A stretch of DNA of 64,000 nucleotides. Source: Trileptium ribeirensis (lineage: Eukaryota; Nematoda; Enoplea; Enoplida; Thoracostomopsidae). Shown here piece by piece: positions 33,511-45,665 of the stretch. The notes under the pieces are model-generated. The model did no database searches and was not told where the DNA came from. It saw only the letters and a list, made by a program, of their open reading frames with translations. The stretch spans positions 1 to 64,000 of the forward strand of contig JASANE010027884.1 in NCBI GenBank assembly GCA_030248225.1. The letters are read 5' to 3'. The stretch's first letter is position 1, and every line of letters starts with the position of its first letter. The position numbers and the translations under genes are program-made.

Positions 33511-36500
33511 TGAAAAATGGTCCATCATACAATGTCGACAAACTTGAATATTGATCAGATGTTTGTATAACATTAAATTGAAGCATATATAATATATATA
33601 GTTTGAACCAATATACATGACCCAAAATAAGCATGCGCTTACGTATTTCGCCCTAGATCAATTATATATATACTGATGTTTTCTATTTACATACGGTGCC
33701 TGCATTTCTATAAAAAATTAACACGAACGGTATATATAATTATATATTGGTTAAGACGCGGTCACACATATGGCACGCGACGTGAATATATATTACAAGC
33801 CTGGTTCCGAACCTTTTAATAAATATCGATGTTACAAAAACTACAAACTAGCTACGATAGCACAACGTTTTCTTGTCGGTTGGACACCACTTCCTGGTAC
33901 TTTTAAATAGATTTTCACACTTTTCCTATGCAGCAATCATCAATCCGCCATCCCGCTAAAACGTCAACAGCACGTACTGTTCGACTAAAGTGCTAACGCT
34001 CCAACTTTCTAATATATTTCGACGCATCGTTCCAATATCAATACTGTTCCTGAACGCAAACGTCTTTCATTCCATTGTTACAACGCTGATCAAGCGAATT
34101 GGATTGTTTCTAAATACAATATGTAACTTAAAAGTTAGGTTGAAAACGCAAGCTCACCTGAGCCATTAAGTTACCCACACCTATTGTGTTTTGCAATGCA
34201 AGACAGAAGCGCGATAATTTATACGAAATTACACAACTGCTCAATGGTTGTGAAAAGAGACAATGACAATATCCTACTGACTTTCATGGGCCGGATCGGC
34301 TAGGTCAAAAGCCTATTTTCAACTAGCATACATAAAAATTTTTGTCCAACAGTGCGGCTAAAATTGCTGAGGGCCATTTTCAAAGGCAGTTTTTACTCAC
34401 AACATCATTAGATAAATGTTATGGTAGCTTCTGTTAAGGAATTTCCAAAAAGCTCTTAGTACCAAATTAAATTTTATATAAAACCGGAACCGCCCATTTA
34501 AACCACATGCGGAACCTGAGGTCTTCAAACCTTATGTATAGTAAAACAGATGAAGATAGAAATGATGGGACTGCGGATTTTAAATATGTTAAAATACCTT
34601 TTACATTAAGCTTAATGTATTGCAATAGCATTACTGCCTCTCTGGATCTTTGAAGAGACTGAGGAAGCTAATGATGTTTATTTATTGATCAATATATCGG
34701 TTTTTAGCAGATTAAAAAACGCCTTCCACTATACATCCTTGCGTATTGCTTCAAACTGAATGTGCTTAAGCATGGACCGTAGACTAAACACTTTCGCTCT
34801 GTCTCCAATCGCCTCCCTTTACTAGACATACGTTTGATACAAGTTATTAAGTAGGAACCTAGAAGTTATTGGTTTATATAGCTCTGAAAGAATATAAAAG
34901 AAGATATAATATAATTTTCAGATCTGTGGTCAGAGACATTGTTCATGCTAGCGTTGGGTTACCAGTACCCGTCAGCTGGATGATGATGACTTTCTGATCA
35001 GAATGCTACAAATGAGACAAAGGCAGTTTATTACCACGAACACAATTTCTGGCTGCTTTGCAGATACGTTACTTTATTGCAATGTAGACTGATTTATAAA
35101 GTTGACAAGTGCACTGGGACACAAATTATGCTAACCAAGCTTAGGTACTTAAATTCTAACATAAACCAGACTTCAGAATGAGTAAAATAGCTGCTATAAG
35201 GATAGATCTAGCTTTGTTTCGTTAACAAGCTCCTGACGGTCAAGATGAAAAAATTCTACTGAAATTATGTATCCTACCCACGTTTCACAGGGCAATTTGC
35301 TAAGTTAATCTGTTTTGTTTGGTTGGATTGGAACTTGTAGATGTCCTATGGCGTTGAATTCACTTCGATAAAGTGCTACTGCAACGCACAGAGTGATTAA
35401 TAATTATCAGGAGCTAAACACCACGCTAAACAGATGGGCCTTTAGGAGTTTGCAAACCTCAGTCAACGATAATATATTCGATCGTATAGACGCTGGAAGA
35501 GCGTTTCAAGTAGCGGGTGCAAAGCAGTCAAATCTGTTTGTGAGACGTTGAGGCACTTGAAGTTGACGCGTTGTAAAAGACGTGAACTATCGCATAATCG
35601 TAGTTTATTAATTATTAATTAGGTTGGTGGGTTCATTGTTACTAATAATCTTGAAACAATGCATGCTACCTTAAAGGTGATACGTTCATCCAGAGGCAAC
35701 CAGTACAGATCCCTTGTTACTGGTTTTATATGACCGAAAAAAGTCATCCGAGTTACTACTCTCGCCGACCTTGATGATTGTGTATATGTTTGGACCACAG
35801 ATGAAGCAAAAATGTGAAAAATTTTAAATAAAATTTTTAATCCGGAATTCCTGTTGCTTTTACCTTTTGTCGGAACCGCACCCGCAATACTATTTTCGCC
35901 GGAACCACAATTCCGGTTCCGACAAAATTGGGGTTTCGGTTCCGGCTAATTTTTGCGAAATCGAAATTCCGGTTTCATGACTTTTGAATATGTGCATGGC
36001 GTATCACGTAATAAAACTTTTCCATTTCCAGTTAAAATTAACTAGCAAAATAAACTGTTAAATTGAATGACTATGCTTGATGTTATTTGTGTAACATAAA
36101 AACGAAACACATTGTGCCTTTGTGTTCGCTCAGGTACCTTTGCTTAACTCTTTTAATTTCGCAACACATTTATAGACCACTACTGAACATATTACAAGGC
36201 ACAGAGAAATAATGGTAATCAATCGGACACTAATTTATCATTTTTGAAGTACACCGTAGCCCATGATTGGGTAACTATGCCGTTATTTAAGTTACAGCCC
36301 AACAGTTCCTGCTTAGCAACTTTCGACAAACTTTATTACCATATGTGTCTTTAGCAAATTTCCATATAGGCACTTGTATATAGGTACTTATGATACCACA
36401 GCACAAGGCAATTGGAGTATTTCACATTGATGAGGACTTTTTAATAGAAATTCACCCTAGCAATAACTGGGACCAGCGCGGCTAGTGTGTCTTGACTGCA

Positions 36501-38173
36501 AATTTTGAGGATCAAAATTGACTTTCGTAAGCCCTTTTCAGGAGCACATAAAGACAATAATGCACCCAATGGTCGCTGTTAGCCCCCAACTAAAGGGAGC
36601 ATCGGCATCGCTTTTGTACTAGAGAAAAGTAGAAAAACAGCCCTATAATGAGTTATCAGTGACGCCAACATAGACAAAATTAATGATTATCCCCGCTTGC
36701 GATCTCAGTGGAAACTCCGTTCGCTTCGCTAGCTCCATTATAATTAAAGAAATAACAAAGTTCGTGTATAACCGGATGCCTGATATATCTCACAATGTTC
36801 TACGGATATTCAGATGTGACAAACCATATCTTTGTCCATCATTACCGTAGCGTCAAAACTTCAGTAATGACTTCTAGAACATCCCATAAGAAATATTTGA
36901 ATGCACAGCACAATACTTCAGCCAACTCTTCTAATAAAGCCTATGAAAAGAACATTTCATACTTTTCAGGAAATTATTTCTGAATTATTAAGAAAACTCC
37001 GATATATCGACCAATAGGTAATAGCATTATATTACTGGAAGTTTCCAGAAAATACCGCCTGCCTCATGTTTGATACTAAAGACCTGACCCATAACGATAG
37101 CGGCGAAACAAACACATTTAAAATGTTCAAGGACATGCAAGTGAAAACCTGGCGAAATATTTATGGCTTCTCCAAATCGGAAAGGGGGCCCAAGTATTTC
37201 AATCCCCCCTCAGTTCGTGCCAATAAGTAAAATCAACCTCGACAGTCCATGTCTTCCAGGTCACTCCCCCAAGCTGGCTAGTCAAATCCTCGGAAATTAT
37301 AGCCGGTGGCCTCCGGATCACCTGCCGGGGGGTGCCGGATATTGGGGGCTAATTTTTTGCCGGATTTTGTCGCGTTTAGAGCTTTATTTTCCCAGCAGGG
37401 GGCTTTGAGCCGGGGAAGCCGAAAATGCCGCCCCCATTTTGGATTAGCCAGCCAAGTACTTCCCTACACGTCTAAAAACTACCAAACGTTTGTCTGATAG
37501 GCTAAAAATTCGCGAATTTTTCCCTATTTCCACTAACCCCCCAAATTTTGCTTTCTGGAGCTAAAAATCGCTAAAATACTCCTTTTAATATCACAATATT
37601 AAAGCATAATAGTAGCATCAGTTGTCAAATTAGGCATTATTTTCATTATGGTACCCCAGTTCAACTTGTCAGTTGAACTGGAGGAATCGTCCCCGGGTTT
37701 TTTCGGTACCCCCATCATGCCCCCAAGGTATAAATTTGATACTTTGGAGAAGCCAGTAGATCTGACTAAAAACAAAGCTCAAAATCCAGCCATATGTACC
37801 ACTGAAATTAAAATTGACGGAAAAATCATCAATCAGGAACGTAAGAAAATTTTTTAAAATAATGTATTGGTCACATAGCTCAACCAATTTAACGACAGCC
37901 GTAAATTTCGGGCACACAGAAAGTGAACTAGTTGCAGTTGGCAAATTTAATAATGCATGTATGGCAAAATCCAATTAAAAATTTTAGACCAAAACATTGG
38001 TGAACCACAAATAACGGCCAATTATGTATATATATCCAGACATCTGGGCTCACGGCGAAACAAATAACAACAAAACTGGAAAATGCACTCACTGTGATAT
38101 CAATAAAGCTGTAGTAGAATATTCAGCGACACCACATCTCTTGTAAGTTGCGGCACAAAACGACAGCTGCAGT
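33511..38173. other. Gene-poor 3' flank of the zinc-finger gene
   Basis: No exon is recognised. Points of note are a CGGTTCCGG-rich palindromic patch at 35840-35960, and GC-rich sequence at 37160-37440. Minus-strand ATTAAA at 37946-37951, about 220 bp past the stop of the large gene, is a possible polyadenylation signal. Plus-strand frames 37163-37497 and 37648-37857 look compositional. Confidence 0.4.
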
Positions 38174-41100
38174 TTACAGACGAGAATGAAGGTCCATCTG
38201 TTTGCTACCACAGGATTTTTTATTTCCTCCACCACATTCTGCGATGGCGGTTATCATTCTAGTGGCGTCTAGAAATCGTTGGTGTTGCACTGCAAGTTGC
38301 GCTGGTGACGGTAGAGTCTTACGTGCTTTATTACGCGATATGGCAGGTTGCTCGCTTGGTCGGGCCGTTATGGAGTCCCTGCTATGCCTTAGTTGAGCAG
38401 GCGACGGCAGAGTTTTACGTGCTGTATTATGCAACAAAGCTGGCAGAAGAGATGATCGGGAACGGACATTTATTGCACCACTGTTTAACCTCAAAAGACC
38501 TGATCCATCGGTTAATCCACTAGTTCTAGTAGGAGATGTATTCATTAACGCTGTATCATCCTTTATAATACGTTTTATTTGATTAGGTTTTGGCATTAGC
38601 GTTATCACAGTGGCCGTGTCTGTGCCACTATTACTTCCGTTACACGGCGACTTACTACGATTATAATGTTTAAGCACCGGATTTTTGCCAATCAATTGTT
38701 TAACCATGTCAACGTACTTCGAGTACGAAGGTGATATATCGCCCACAACATTATCGTAGGATGAAGTTGCATCTACGCCTTTTTCCTCCTTCTCTGACCC
38801 ATTGAGTTCATAAGGAGCTAGCCCCCGAGAACAAATGGCTGTGTCACCACTGGGGTATGACTTCGCGGAAGAATTTATGCTACTATCGCCGACTAAAGTC
38901 AAAGTACGATAATTATTAGAGTCTGAATTATTGGGAATAATGGTAACGTCGCTATCATGTGTATCATCATATTTCTTTCGTTTTCCCGCTAGTATATTTA
39001 GCTTCTTGAATTTTCTTTTGCGTTTTCCAGGATGTGCTTTGTACTTTACTGCTACCGACGAAACACTGCGTTTACTAAATTTTTGCGCTAAATACACATG
39101 ATCGTGATGAATATTGCTTATTTCGTCAGCCAAAATTTTATCAACTTTATCTATTAGATCCTCAATAACTTGATAAACGCTATGTTTCACTGCTTCACCG
39201 CCTTCGGAGATAGAGCAGATGCGGTCTGATTTTTTATTCTCGACATTTCCAAAAGAGGTTTCGCAAATCTGACTACAGCTAGACGATAGGCCATTACTGT
39301 TATTTTCAGCTTCCTCAACAGTCTCATCGATGATTTCAACATCGTCATCGTCAATATCTACGTAGAAGACAAACTTTGAATTCACCGGCTTGTCGGTATC
39401 ACAGCAGTCGATCTGATTAGCACTACTAGCTGCTTCTTTCAGTCGAGAACTGCGACGCAACGACGCATTTTTTCTACACAATGGCTTTGGATAATGCCTG
39501 TAGTTAATTTCTGGCTTCTTCGTTACTGTTTTGTCTTGACTTATTCTCCGTCTTCTTTTATTTTTTGTCATTGGTTTCGTTAGGGAACTTTCAGTAATAT
39601 TCTGTATAATACTACTACTGGCCGTAACATGTTCGAATAGATCTTCCAATGTTAATTCGTCATCATCGTCTAATGCAGTATTAGCATTTTCTGTAATCGT
39701 TTCAGACCGAATGACTGGTTCTGATGAGGCGGCATTGTTATTCATACACTTTCTGGTTTTTCGGCGACGCAAAGCCTCCATGATAAATTCTTTAGTGGAT
39801 GTAATATCTTTCTTATCAACGTAAAGCAACGATAACTCATCTTCGATAGCTTTTGCAAGCAGTCGTTGGGAATCCAGACTTTCCAAGTTGCCCAGTTCTA
39901 CAGTATCTATTAATTCATTCACCGTCTCTAAACATGACTTGAAGTTAGCCAAATTGGCAACATTTTTTCCAAAAGCATTTGCATTAGCTGTATTTGGCTC
40001 ATAACCTTTTTCAAAGAATTTTGGTCCAGAACGAGATTCCATAACACGGATTTGGCTACCCGGAATATGTCTGCGACTGTTGCAGTCCACAGCAACGTCG
40101 TCAGCTATAGCGCTGTCAGTATCACTAGTCTGACCGTCGGTTACGATTACGTCCGGTACAGCAACGGCTTTTACTGCCAGTTGCGGCTGACATTCAGTGA
40201 GTACCTCGCTAGTTTGTTTTTTGCTATTTTGCTTGCCCTCCAAGTTATTTTTCAAGTCTTCTTGATTCCTGTTTTGTTGAATCAGCTTCGTTCCAGTAGT
40301 CATATAACCACCACTTGAATCACGTCCGTGAACCGCGGTCACCTTACCGTCACGCAGTGACGTAACACTAATCGTTGGTAAGGATGCAACTATCTTCGAT
40401 ACAGTATGATCGAATGCAGGGTTAATACCAGCAACAGTTCGGGATGAAACTATCGGTTTGGTACTTGTTGCTACCACATATTTTGAGGCCACTGACGCGG
40501 TCGCATTAGACTGCGCCCCAGTTATCTCTACCGTCTCTTTTACAGTTTCTGCAGATGTAGCAGAAATTCCCGAAAAACTGCTATTACACGATGACAAAAT
40601 GGCATTTGTCCTACACGTATTCGCGTCAGAAAAATTGCGATCAACAGAGAATTTCCTTTGTGGTGACATCCTAATTCCGTTAGGAATACCACTCCGCATA
40701 TAATATCTTATGAAGACAGCACGATTGTCTGGCGGCTTCTTAATATCACCGTCATCTGTGTCTAAATTTATAACATCGATGACTCGATTTGATTTAGAAC
40801 ATGGCATGCGTCTATTACCATTCACATTACTATGTTTTATGCTAACCGGGCTGAGGACCATGCCGCGACGAGGAAAGCTATAATTCGCAGCAATGTTTTT
40901 ACTAATTCCCGATATATGATTACTCGATTTCTGAACCAGAGGTATGAGCTTTCCGCCATCGCTTGCATTTCTAGGGAGAAAAATGGGCGACCCAGAACCT
41001 TCTTGAGATTCAATTTGACAGTATGCATATGATGGTCGCGATATTGATGGCAAGCTACACCGAACAACTGTCATAGGAACGTTTTTGGAAGTATCAGCAT

Positions 41101-43606
41101 TACTACTGTATGGTGCTGACTGGTCAATACTATCACTCAAAACGACTGAAGATATATTTATCGTTGGAAGAACATTCGCGCTTTCGGAAAAACTAGGTTG
41201 AAATCTTCGAAACACTGGCCTGGTTCGTGCTGAAATTCCGCCTGAAGCCATATTGCACTTAGAATTTTGACTATGTTGGATACGTCCTGTTGTAGCAGAA
41301 CGTACATTTTCGAAAGCCGGCCTGATACGGGCTCCAGTGACCGCCGCAACTGGAAGGAAACCAGAACCACGATCCTGACATGCAAATTGCCTATCAGTTG
41401 TTTCGTTGCCGGGTATTTCTGCAGTAAGCCAATTATTACCTATAATAGGCTTTAAATGAGCGCTGTTTCCAATATTTGCATGAACACGTGTGGTAATGTT
41501 CGGTGAAGATACTACGCTAGGACAATATTCTGCACACAGTGATTCGTCATTAATAAATCCACGCTCGAAAATCCGTTTAGTTTGCACCGGCCTACAACTG
41601 TTTTGAAAATCTCCTCCGATATTATCAACGTGAACTGAATCTTTGGGATTGCAGTTGCCTTCAAATTCCCCTAAAACAGTACATACATCTGTTATCATTT
41701 TGTGCATAACTGTATATACTGCACAAAACAAATCACAATTTTCGTCGTCATTCCAAGGCAAACCCTCGAAGCCGGGGGTACTATAAATTCGAGCAATATT
41801 ATTCACGTTTCTCATCACGGAATTATAGTCTGATATCGCAGCTATGCTTTCACAGTCGCTGCTGGACTTGCAATTATTGTAATCGGAATTTTCGCTTTGA
41901 TTATCATCATCAGATTCCTCCATAAATTCAAGTGCATGGATAGCGTCAGTATCGGAGCCTTCGCGACAATTATTGTCACGTCTGTCAATCTTGATACTGT
42001 TACCTTCAATATTATTTAAATTGTACTTGCTAAAATCCACCACACCGCGAATATGACTATTATAACCATTTACGTCAGCATTTTGTGATGAAACTTTTCC
42101 GTTGCTATGCATTTGTCCAATCGTACTGTCGACCTCTCTGATCGTTGTTGTTCCAGGTGAATAATTCAGTAGCTGGCTCTCTGGCTCAAGCGCCATACTT
42201 GTGGAAGTTACGTTACATGAATCTTTGGAGGGTTTGTCGCAAGAATGATGTTGACTGTCGTTATCAAGTGGAGGAACTGTAAAGGGCATTTCGGCAATTG
42301 AAAACGATAATTGTTCGCGTGTGTGATCATTGTCTACAACGTGACAATTTCGAGGTGAGAGGCTAAAAATACCAACTGTCTTGACGCCGTCAGAGACAGT
42401 AGATCTTTCTGCTGTCACTGTGGGAAAAGCTGCAATGTCACCATTTACCAGTGTTGCATGCGGAAAGTCGTTCACAATTCTTCTTTCTGTTTTAAATAGT
42501 GAAACGTGTCTTGATGTATTGGGTACTAAATGATACATACCGGCGCTTGGCTGGCTGTGAATTACGCTCCTTGTACCCGTTATTGTAGGGTTCGAATCAC
42601 CTCGAGTACCCTTTTTAGTAGAAGGCGCTCGTGGCAAAATATGTATCACAGGCTCAGGATCAGATAATGTACTAGTTATACAGCTTCGCACTGGAAGTGC
42701 AGGTTGCTTTCGAAAATTACTAGAACATACACGAATTACATGACGTCTAACTGCAGAATCTGATGCTTCAGAATTTTTGTAAACAGACCCACGTACGCTT
42801 ACAACAACTGGCTGACATGGTAGGTTTGCCGTAACTGACGGAACATTGTGTTCAGTGTCCTGTAACTGCTCCAGTCGTTGATGAGTGGCACCACTATATT
42901 CAGATGGGAATTTTTTTCTGAAACTAGGTTTCATGTTCGCCGCCGTAGACGCATATGTTTTTATTGTCGGCAAAGAACGGGATGTGATGACAGCCGTCTT
43001 GTATTTATTGATACCATCTCTAACTTCGTGGCTATCAGTGAACGGGTCACAACCCATATCATCGCAAGTTTCAGGTATCAGCGGACGTAAAACACCACGT
43101 GACAGTTTGTTCCGCTCTTGCGAAGCAACTACATCCGTTGCCGCCACCGACATGCTCATTTCATTCAGTCCACTTGTACTAGGTTGCTGATCACAAACAT
43201 GACGTGTAGGTTGTCCGGTTCTGTATCGTTTAATTTGCGAAGTAAAACGAGTTCGCTCGCGCTTTAGATCTGTAATACGAGTAAACATTTCTTTGCGATT
43301 TGGCGTAATTTTGTTTGGCTTATGGAAATCCAATAACAAATTACGCGTTGCACGCAAATTTCGAAGATATCGAATAGCTTGATTAAATTTTTGTACACTT
43401 ATGGTACTTCTTTCCTCTGTAGCTTTGGCAACCTCCGTACCGCTCTCTTGTCGCCGTGAAACAAGGTTCGAAAACACATTGCCATCAGGGAAAGTGTAGT
43501 TACGAGTGTGTGTTCTACCAAATCGATTATAAGAAGAGTTCCGCTTTATGCATTGCTCGATATGACCTGAATTCGCTGGCCCTCTTGCAATAGGCAAATT
43601 GTTATC
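38174..43606 (-). CDS. Exon 3 (main coding exon) of a ~2008-residue zinc-finger nuclear protein
   Basis: A 5.4-kb open minus-strand exon entered through TTTTGTTTTAG at 43607, phase 0, beginning DNNLPIARGPANSG and ending DLHSRL with TAA at 38174. It supplies residues 199-2008. The first 130 or so residues are basic and helix-prone (about 269-330). The rest is Ser/Thr/Asn-rich and probably disordered. Visible motifs are an acidic stretch (about 754-785); IDVINLDTDDGD (about 1140) and VEIIDETVEEAE (about 1620), both shaped like SUMO-interaction motifs; basic clusters KRRRRIS (about 1548) and GKRKRKFKKLN with GKRKK (1720-1742), likely nuclear localisation signals; and ARKTLPSPAQL occurring twice (about 1925 and 1958). 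No enzyme domain is seen. I do not recognise the family. A nuclear, chromatin- or SUMO-associated role is inference. Confidence 0.88.
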   Translation of the reverse strand, partial: DNNLPIARGPANSGHIEQCIKRNSSYNRFGRTHTRNYTFPDGNVFSNLVSRRQESGTEVAKATEERSTISVQKFNQAIRYLRNLRATRNLLLDFHKPNKITPNRKEMFTRITDLKRERTRFTSQIKRYRTGQPTRHVCDQQPSTSGLNEMSMSVAATDVVASQERNKLSRGVLRPLIPETCDDMGCDPFTDSHEVRDGINKYKTAVITSRSLPTIKTYASTAANMKPSFRKKFPSEYSGATHQRLEQLQDTEHNVPSVTANLPCQPVVVSVRGSVYKNSEASDSAVRRHVIRVCSSNFRKQPALPVRSCITSTLSDPEPVIHILPRAPSTKKGTRGDSNPTITGTRSVIHSQPSAGMYHLVPNTSRHVSLFKTERRIVNDFPHATLVNGDIAAFPTVTAERSTVSDGVKTVGIFSLSPRNCHVVDNDHTREQLSFSIAEMPFTVPPLDNDSQHHSCDKPSKDSCNVTSTSMALEPESQLLNYSPGTTTIREVDSTIGQMHSNGKVSSQNADVNGYNSHIRGVVDFSKYNLNNIEGNSIKIDRRDNNCREGSDTDAIHALEFMEESDDDNQSENSDYNNCKSSSDCESIAAISDYNSVMRNVNNIARIYSTPGFEGLPWNDDENCDLFCAVYTVMHKMITDVCTVLGEFEGNCNPKDSVHVDNIGGDFQNSCRPVQTKRIFERGFINDESLCAEYCPSVVSSPNITTRVHANIGNSAHLKPIIGNNWLTAEIPGNETTDRQFACQDRGSGFLPVAAVTGARIRPAFENVRSATTGRIQHSQNSKCNMASGGISARTRPVFRRFQPSFSESANVLPTINISSVVLSDSIDQSAPYSSNADTSKNVPMTVVRCSLPSISRPSYAYCQIESQEGSGSPIFLPRNASDGGKLIPLVQKSSNHISGISKNIAANYSFPRRGMVLSPVSIKHSNVNGNRRMPCSKSNRVIDVINLDTDDGDIKKPPDNRAVFIRYYMRSGIPNGIRMSPQRKFSVDRNFSDANTCRTNAILSSCNSSFSGISATSAETVKETVEITGAQSNATASVASKYVVATSTKPIVSSRTVAGINPAFDHTVSKIVASLPTISVTSLRDGKVTAVHGRDSSGGYMTTGTKLIQQNRNQEDLKNNLEGKQNSKKQTSEVLTECQPQLAVKAVAVPDVIVTDGQTSDTDSAIADDVAVDCNSRRHIPGSQIRVMESRSGPKFFEKGYEPNTANANAFGKNVANLANFKSCLETVNELIDTVELGNLESLDSQRLLAKAIEDELSLLYVDKKDITSTKEFIMEALRRRKTRKCMNNNAASSEPVIRSETITENANTALDDDDELTLEDLFEHVTASSSIIQNITESSLTKPMTKNKRRRRISQDKTVTKKPEINYRHYPKPLCRKNASLRRSSRLKEAASSANQIDCCDTDKPVNSKFVFYVDIDDDDVEIIDETVEEAENNSNGLSSSCSQICETSFGNVENKKSDRICSISEGGEAVKHSVYQVIEDLIDKVDKILADEISNIHHDHVYLAQKFSKRSVSSVAVKYKAHPGKRKRKFKKLNILAGKRKKYDDTHDSDVTIIPNNSDSNNYRTLTLVGDSSINSSAKSYPSGDTAICSRGLAPYELNGSEKEEKGVDATSSYDNVVGDISPSYSKYVDMVKQLIGKNPVLKHYNRSKSPCNGSNSGTDTATVITLMPKPNQIKRIIKDDTALMNTSPTRTSGLTDGSGLLRLNSGAINVRSRSSLLPALLHNTARKTLPSPAQLRHSRDSITARPSEQPAISRNKARKTLPSPAQLAVQHQRFLDATRMITAIAECGGGNKKSCGSKQMDLHSRL

Positions 43607-45043
43607 CTAAAACAAAATCATGGGACATTTTTTGAATCAATTCAGAATACTATCAGATTTCATATTTGAAAAAGATATGCAGACGCTGCCAGAAATAAGT
43701 GCAAAATAATCGATCGAAATTTTGAATGATTTTTGCGCAATTAAATAAATTTCAAACTTACAAAATTTCGACCGATTGCAATTATATAAAAGAAATTTCG
43801 ATTGCGCTTATTTTTGGGCGCGATTGTAGCTTCGCACAGTCGTAATGATACAGCTTCTGCGCCCGGAAAACAAAAGACAAGTATTCTTAATTTAATAGGT
43901 ATGCTGCGACCGTTTCCACTTAAAACGCACTGCCAAAATGTTAGTCCGACAGGTTTTGGTAAAAAACTTAAAATTTGTGCAGTTCTCAGAAAATCTGTGC
44001 AACACTTCTGAAATGAGATTCTACATGAAATATATAAGTCCCCACCAAATATAACTGTAGCTCGCTCAAGATGAATTTGTTTTAAAATAGAATTTATTAT
44101 TATTTTAAATAGTTCAGAAATCTCGAGCGAGCCACTCGCTCGAAATGCGACGGTCATTTATGGCGCGTACTGTACGTATAGGTTTTCAAAAGTTTAACAC
44201 TGTCAAAAACTCGTGATGGCACGTTCGACATATGAGTGGCACGGCAACCGTTTTAGCTATTATAAAAACCTAACAATACTATTAATATAATCAGAAATCT
44301 GCGACTAAATTACTGTTTTACTTTCTATCCAATCCTTTTTGATTCACATATGAGACCATTTTACTAGCGCTTAATTCTTAACCGAAATGAAAACATAGGC
44401 CAGTCAGGCAGTCTCGGCTTACAGCTTTCCCCCTCTGATGAAAACAAAAGCACTTTGCTTCGCTCCGCTCAATCATTAAGTATACAGGCTTGCTAATCAC
44501 AGCTGATACACTAGGAAGTGACCAAATACATTATGCAGTTTTTATTCGGACACCCAGGATCAAATCCTGGCTTCCCAACTTAGGGAGGCGGAGCAATGGA
44601 AGACCCTTAGGTATTTCGGCTTCCCCCACCTCAGGTCCCAATGATTTTTTTGGCTTCCACAGCTATTTTTCTCCACAGCGAAAACGGGCTTCTAAACAGG
44701 ATCAAAATATTTTTGTGTGAAACAAAAAATATGTAAGTTCTTTATAATGGAACTTAAAAAATCGCTAAGGTTTTGCCCATCGGGGCTATTAACACCGAAA
44801 CTTCCGTCATTCGATAAAGTTTCACTATATAATCTACAATATTATTTTAAATAATAGGTATTAACAGTAAATCAGCTTATGTTGTTTTCGCGTTTTTTAG
44901 CTGCAGGTCCCCCAGTTCGACCTATATAGTAACCAAAATTCTAGACCACCGCGTCCCCCAGATACTTTGGAAGCAATTTAGGAAAGCCAGAATCGTACTA
45001 CAATATTTCCATTTTTAATTTATATACGTATACTTATTTAAAC
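43607..45043 (-). other. Intron 2 of the zinc-finger gene
   Basis: It contains a 138-codon minus-strand frame (43741-44157) without domains and a GC-richer plus-strand stretch (44540-44700). Near 44115-44160, CTCGAGCGAGCCACTCGCTCG precedes GGCGCGTACTGTACG. A similar arrangement at 46260-46335, with GGCGACTACTGTATG, hints at a repeat shared between both introns. Confidence 0.5.
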
Positions 45044-45211
45044 CTTTAAAGATTTGCTGCAAACACGCGAAAAATGACTGTACACAGCTGCTTCAGAGGT
45101 AAATTTTCGATCACAAATGCAGCATTTCCATACACGTGCATCATGAACCGACGGATGGCGATAGACGAAATCAAGTTTGTGTACAATCTTCAGATGAAAT
45201 ATAAAGGCGTC
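45044..45211 (-). CDS. Exon 2 of the zinc-finger gene
   Basis: A 168-bp exon, phase 0 at both ends, with acceptor TTTTATTTCAG and donor AAAG|GTTTAA (weak but in frame). It encodes residues 143-198. It completes the finger begun in exon 1 (H148 and H153, in AFIFHLKIVH) and adds a second finger, WKCCICDRKFTSEAAVYSH, with ligands C172, C175, H188 and C193, a C2HC variant of C2H2. The intron splits a finger between its cysteines and histidines, and the C-x2-C-x12-H-x4-H spacing is restored exactly by the proposed splice, strong evidence that the exons belong together. Confidence 0.85.
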
Positions 45212-45429
45212 CTGAAATAAAATTTGTACTTGCAAAAAATGATATATGACGATCCCGAACATTGCCATGTAGCGAACACGAGCAAGATATTAACATTATT
45301 TCCTGTTTCGTGTTGGCAGACACACATATCTGCTGTTTTCAACATAACTAGTATCTTCCAAACGAGAGAGAAATGGGGCGACCGTGGATCATCTAAAGTT
45401 GTCACAGTGCTTAAACACAATTTAAGACT

Positions 45430-45665
45430 GGATTTTATTAGATTCTGGAAACCGAGTTCTTCAATCCTACACGCCTTAAAAATCAATAAGGTATTAAGTA
45501 TTCGTGACGGACTCTAGATAATCACACCATGGTATTCAGCGTACCGAAAAATTTATATACAGACCTGTATTGATGCCTTACACGCAATACACAACCAAGA
45601 ATGATGGCAAACTACATACCGAAAATCAGGTTTCCCAACAGTAAAACCCTACAAATCGCTGAAGA
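45430..45665 (+). repeat. Dispersed repeat shared with the foldback element
   Basis: In intron 1. CTGGAAACCGAGTTCTTC (45446) and TGATGCCTTACACGCAATAC with ACAACCAAGAATGA (45571) match the inner arm and loop of the palindromic element (11160-11235 and 10715-10790: TGATGCCTTGCAGGCAATAC, CTGGAAACCGGGTTCTTTG). This suggests another, truncated member of that family inside the gene. Confidence 0.6.

Noticed and set aside
38202..43190. Several plus-strand open frames of 60-100 codons
   Set aside because: All are antisense shadows of the 5.4-kb minus-strand exon and show no domain.
43741..44157. 138-codon minus-strand frame between exons 2 and 3 of the zinc-finger gene
   Set aside because: Exons 2 and 3 join in phase 0 without it; it has no domain and hydrophobic, chance-like composition.
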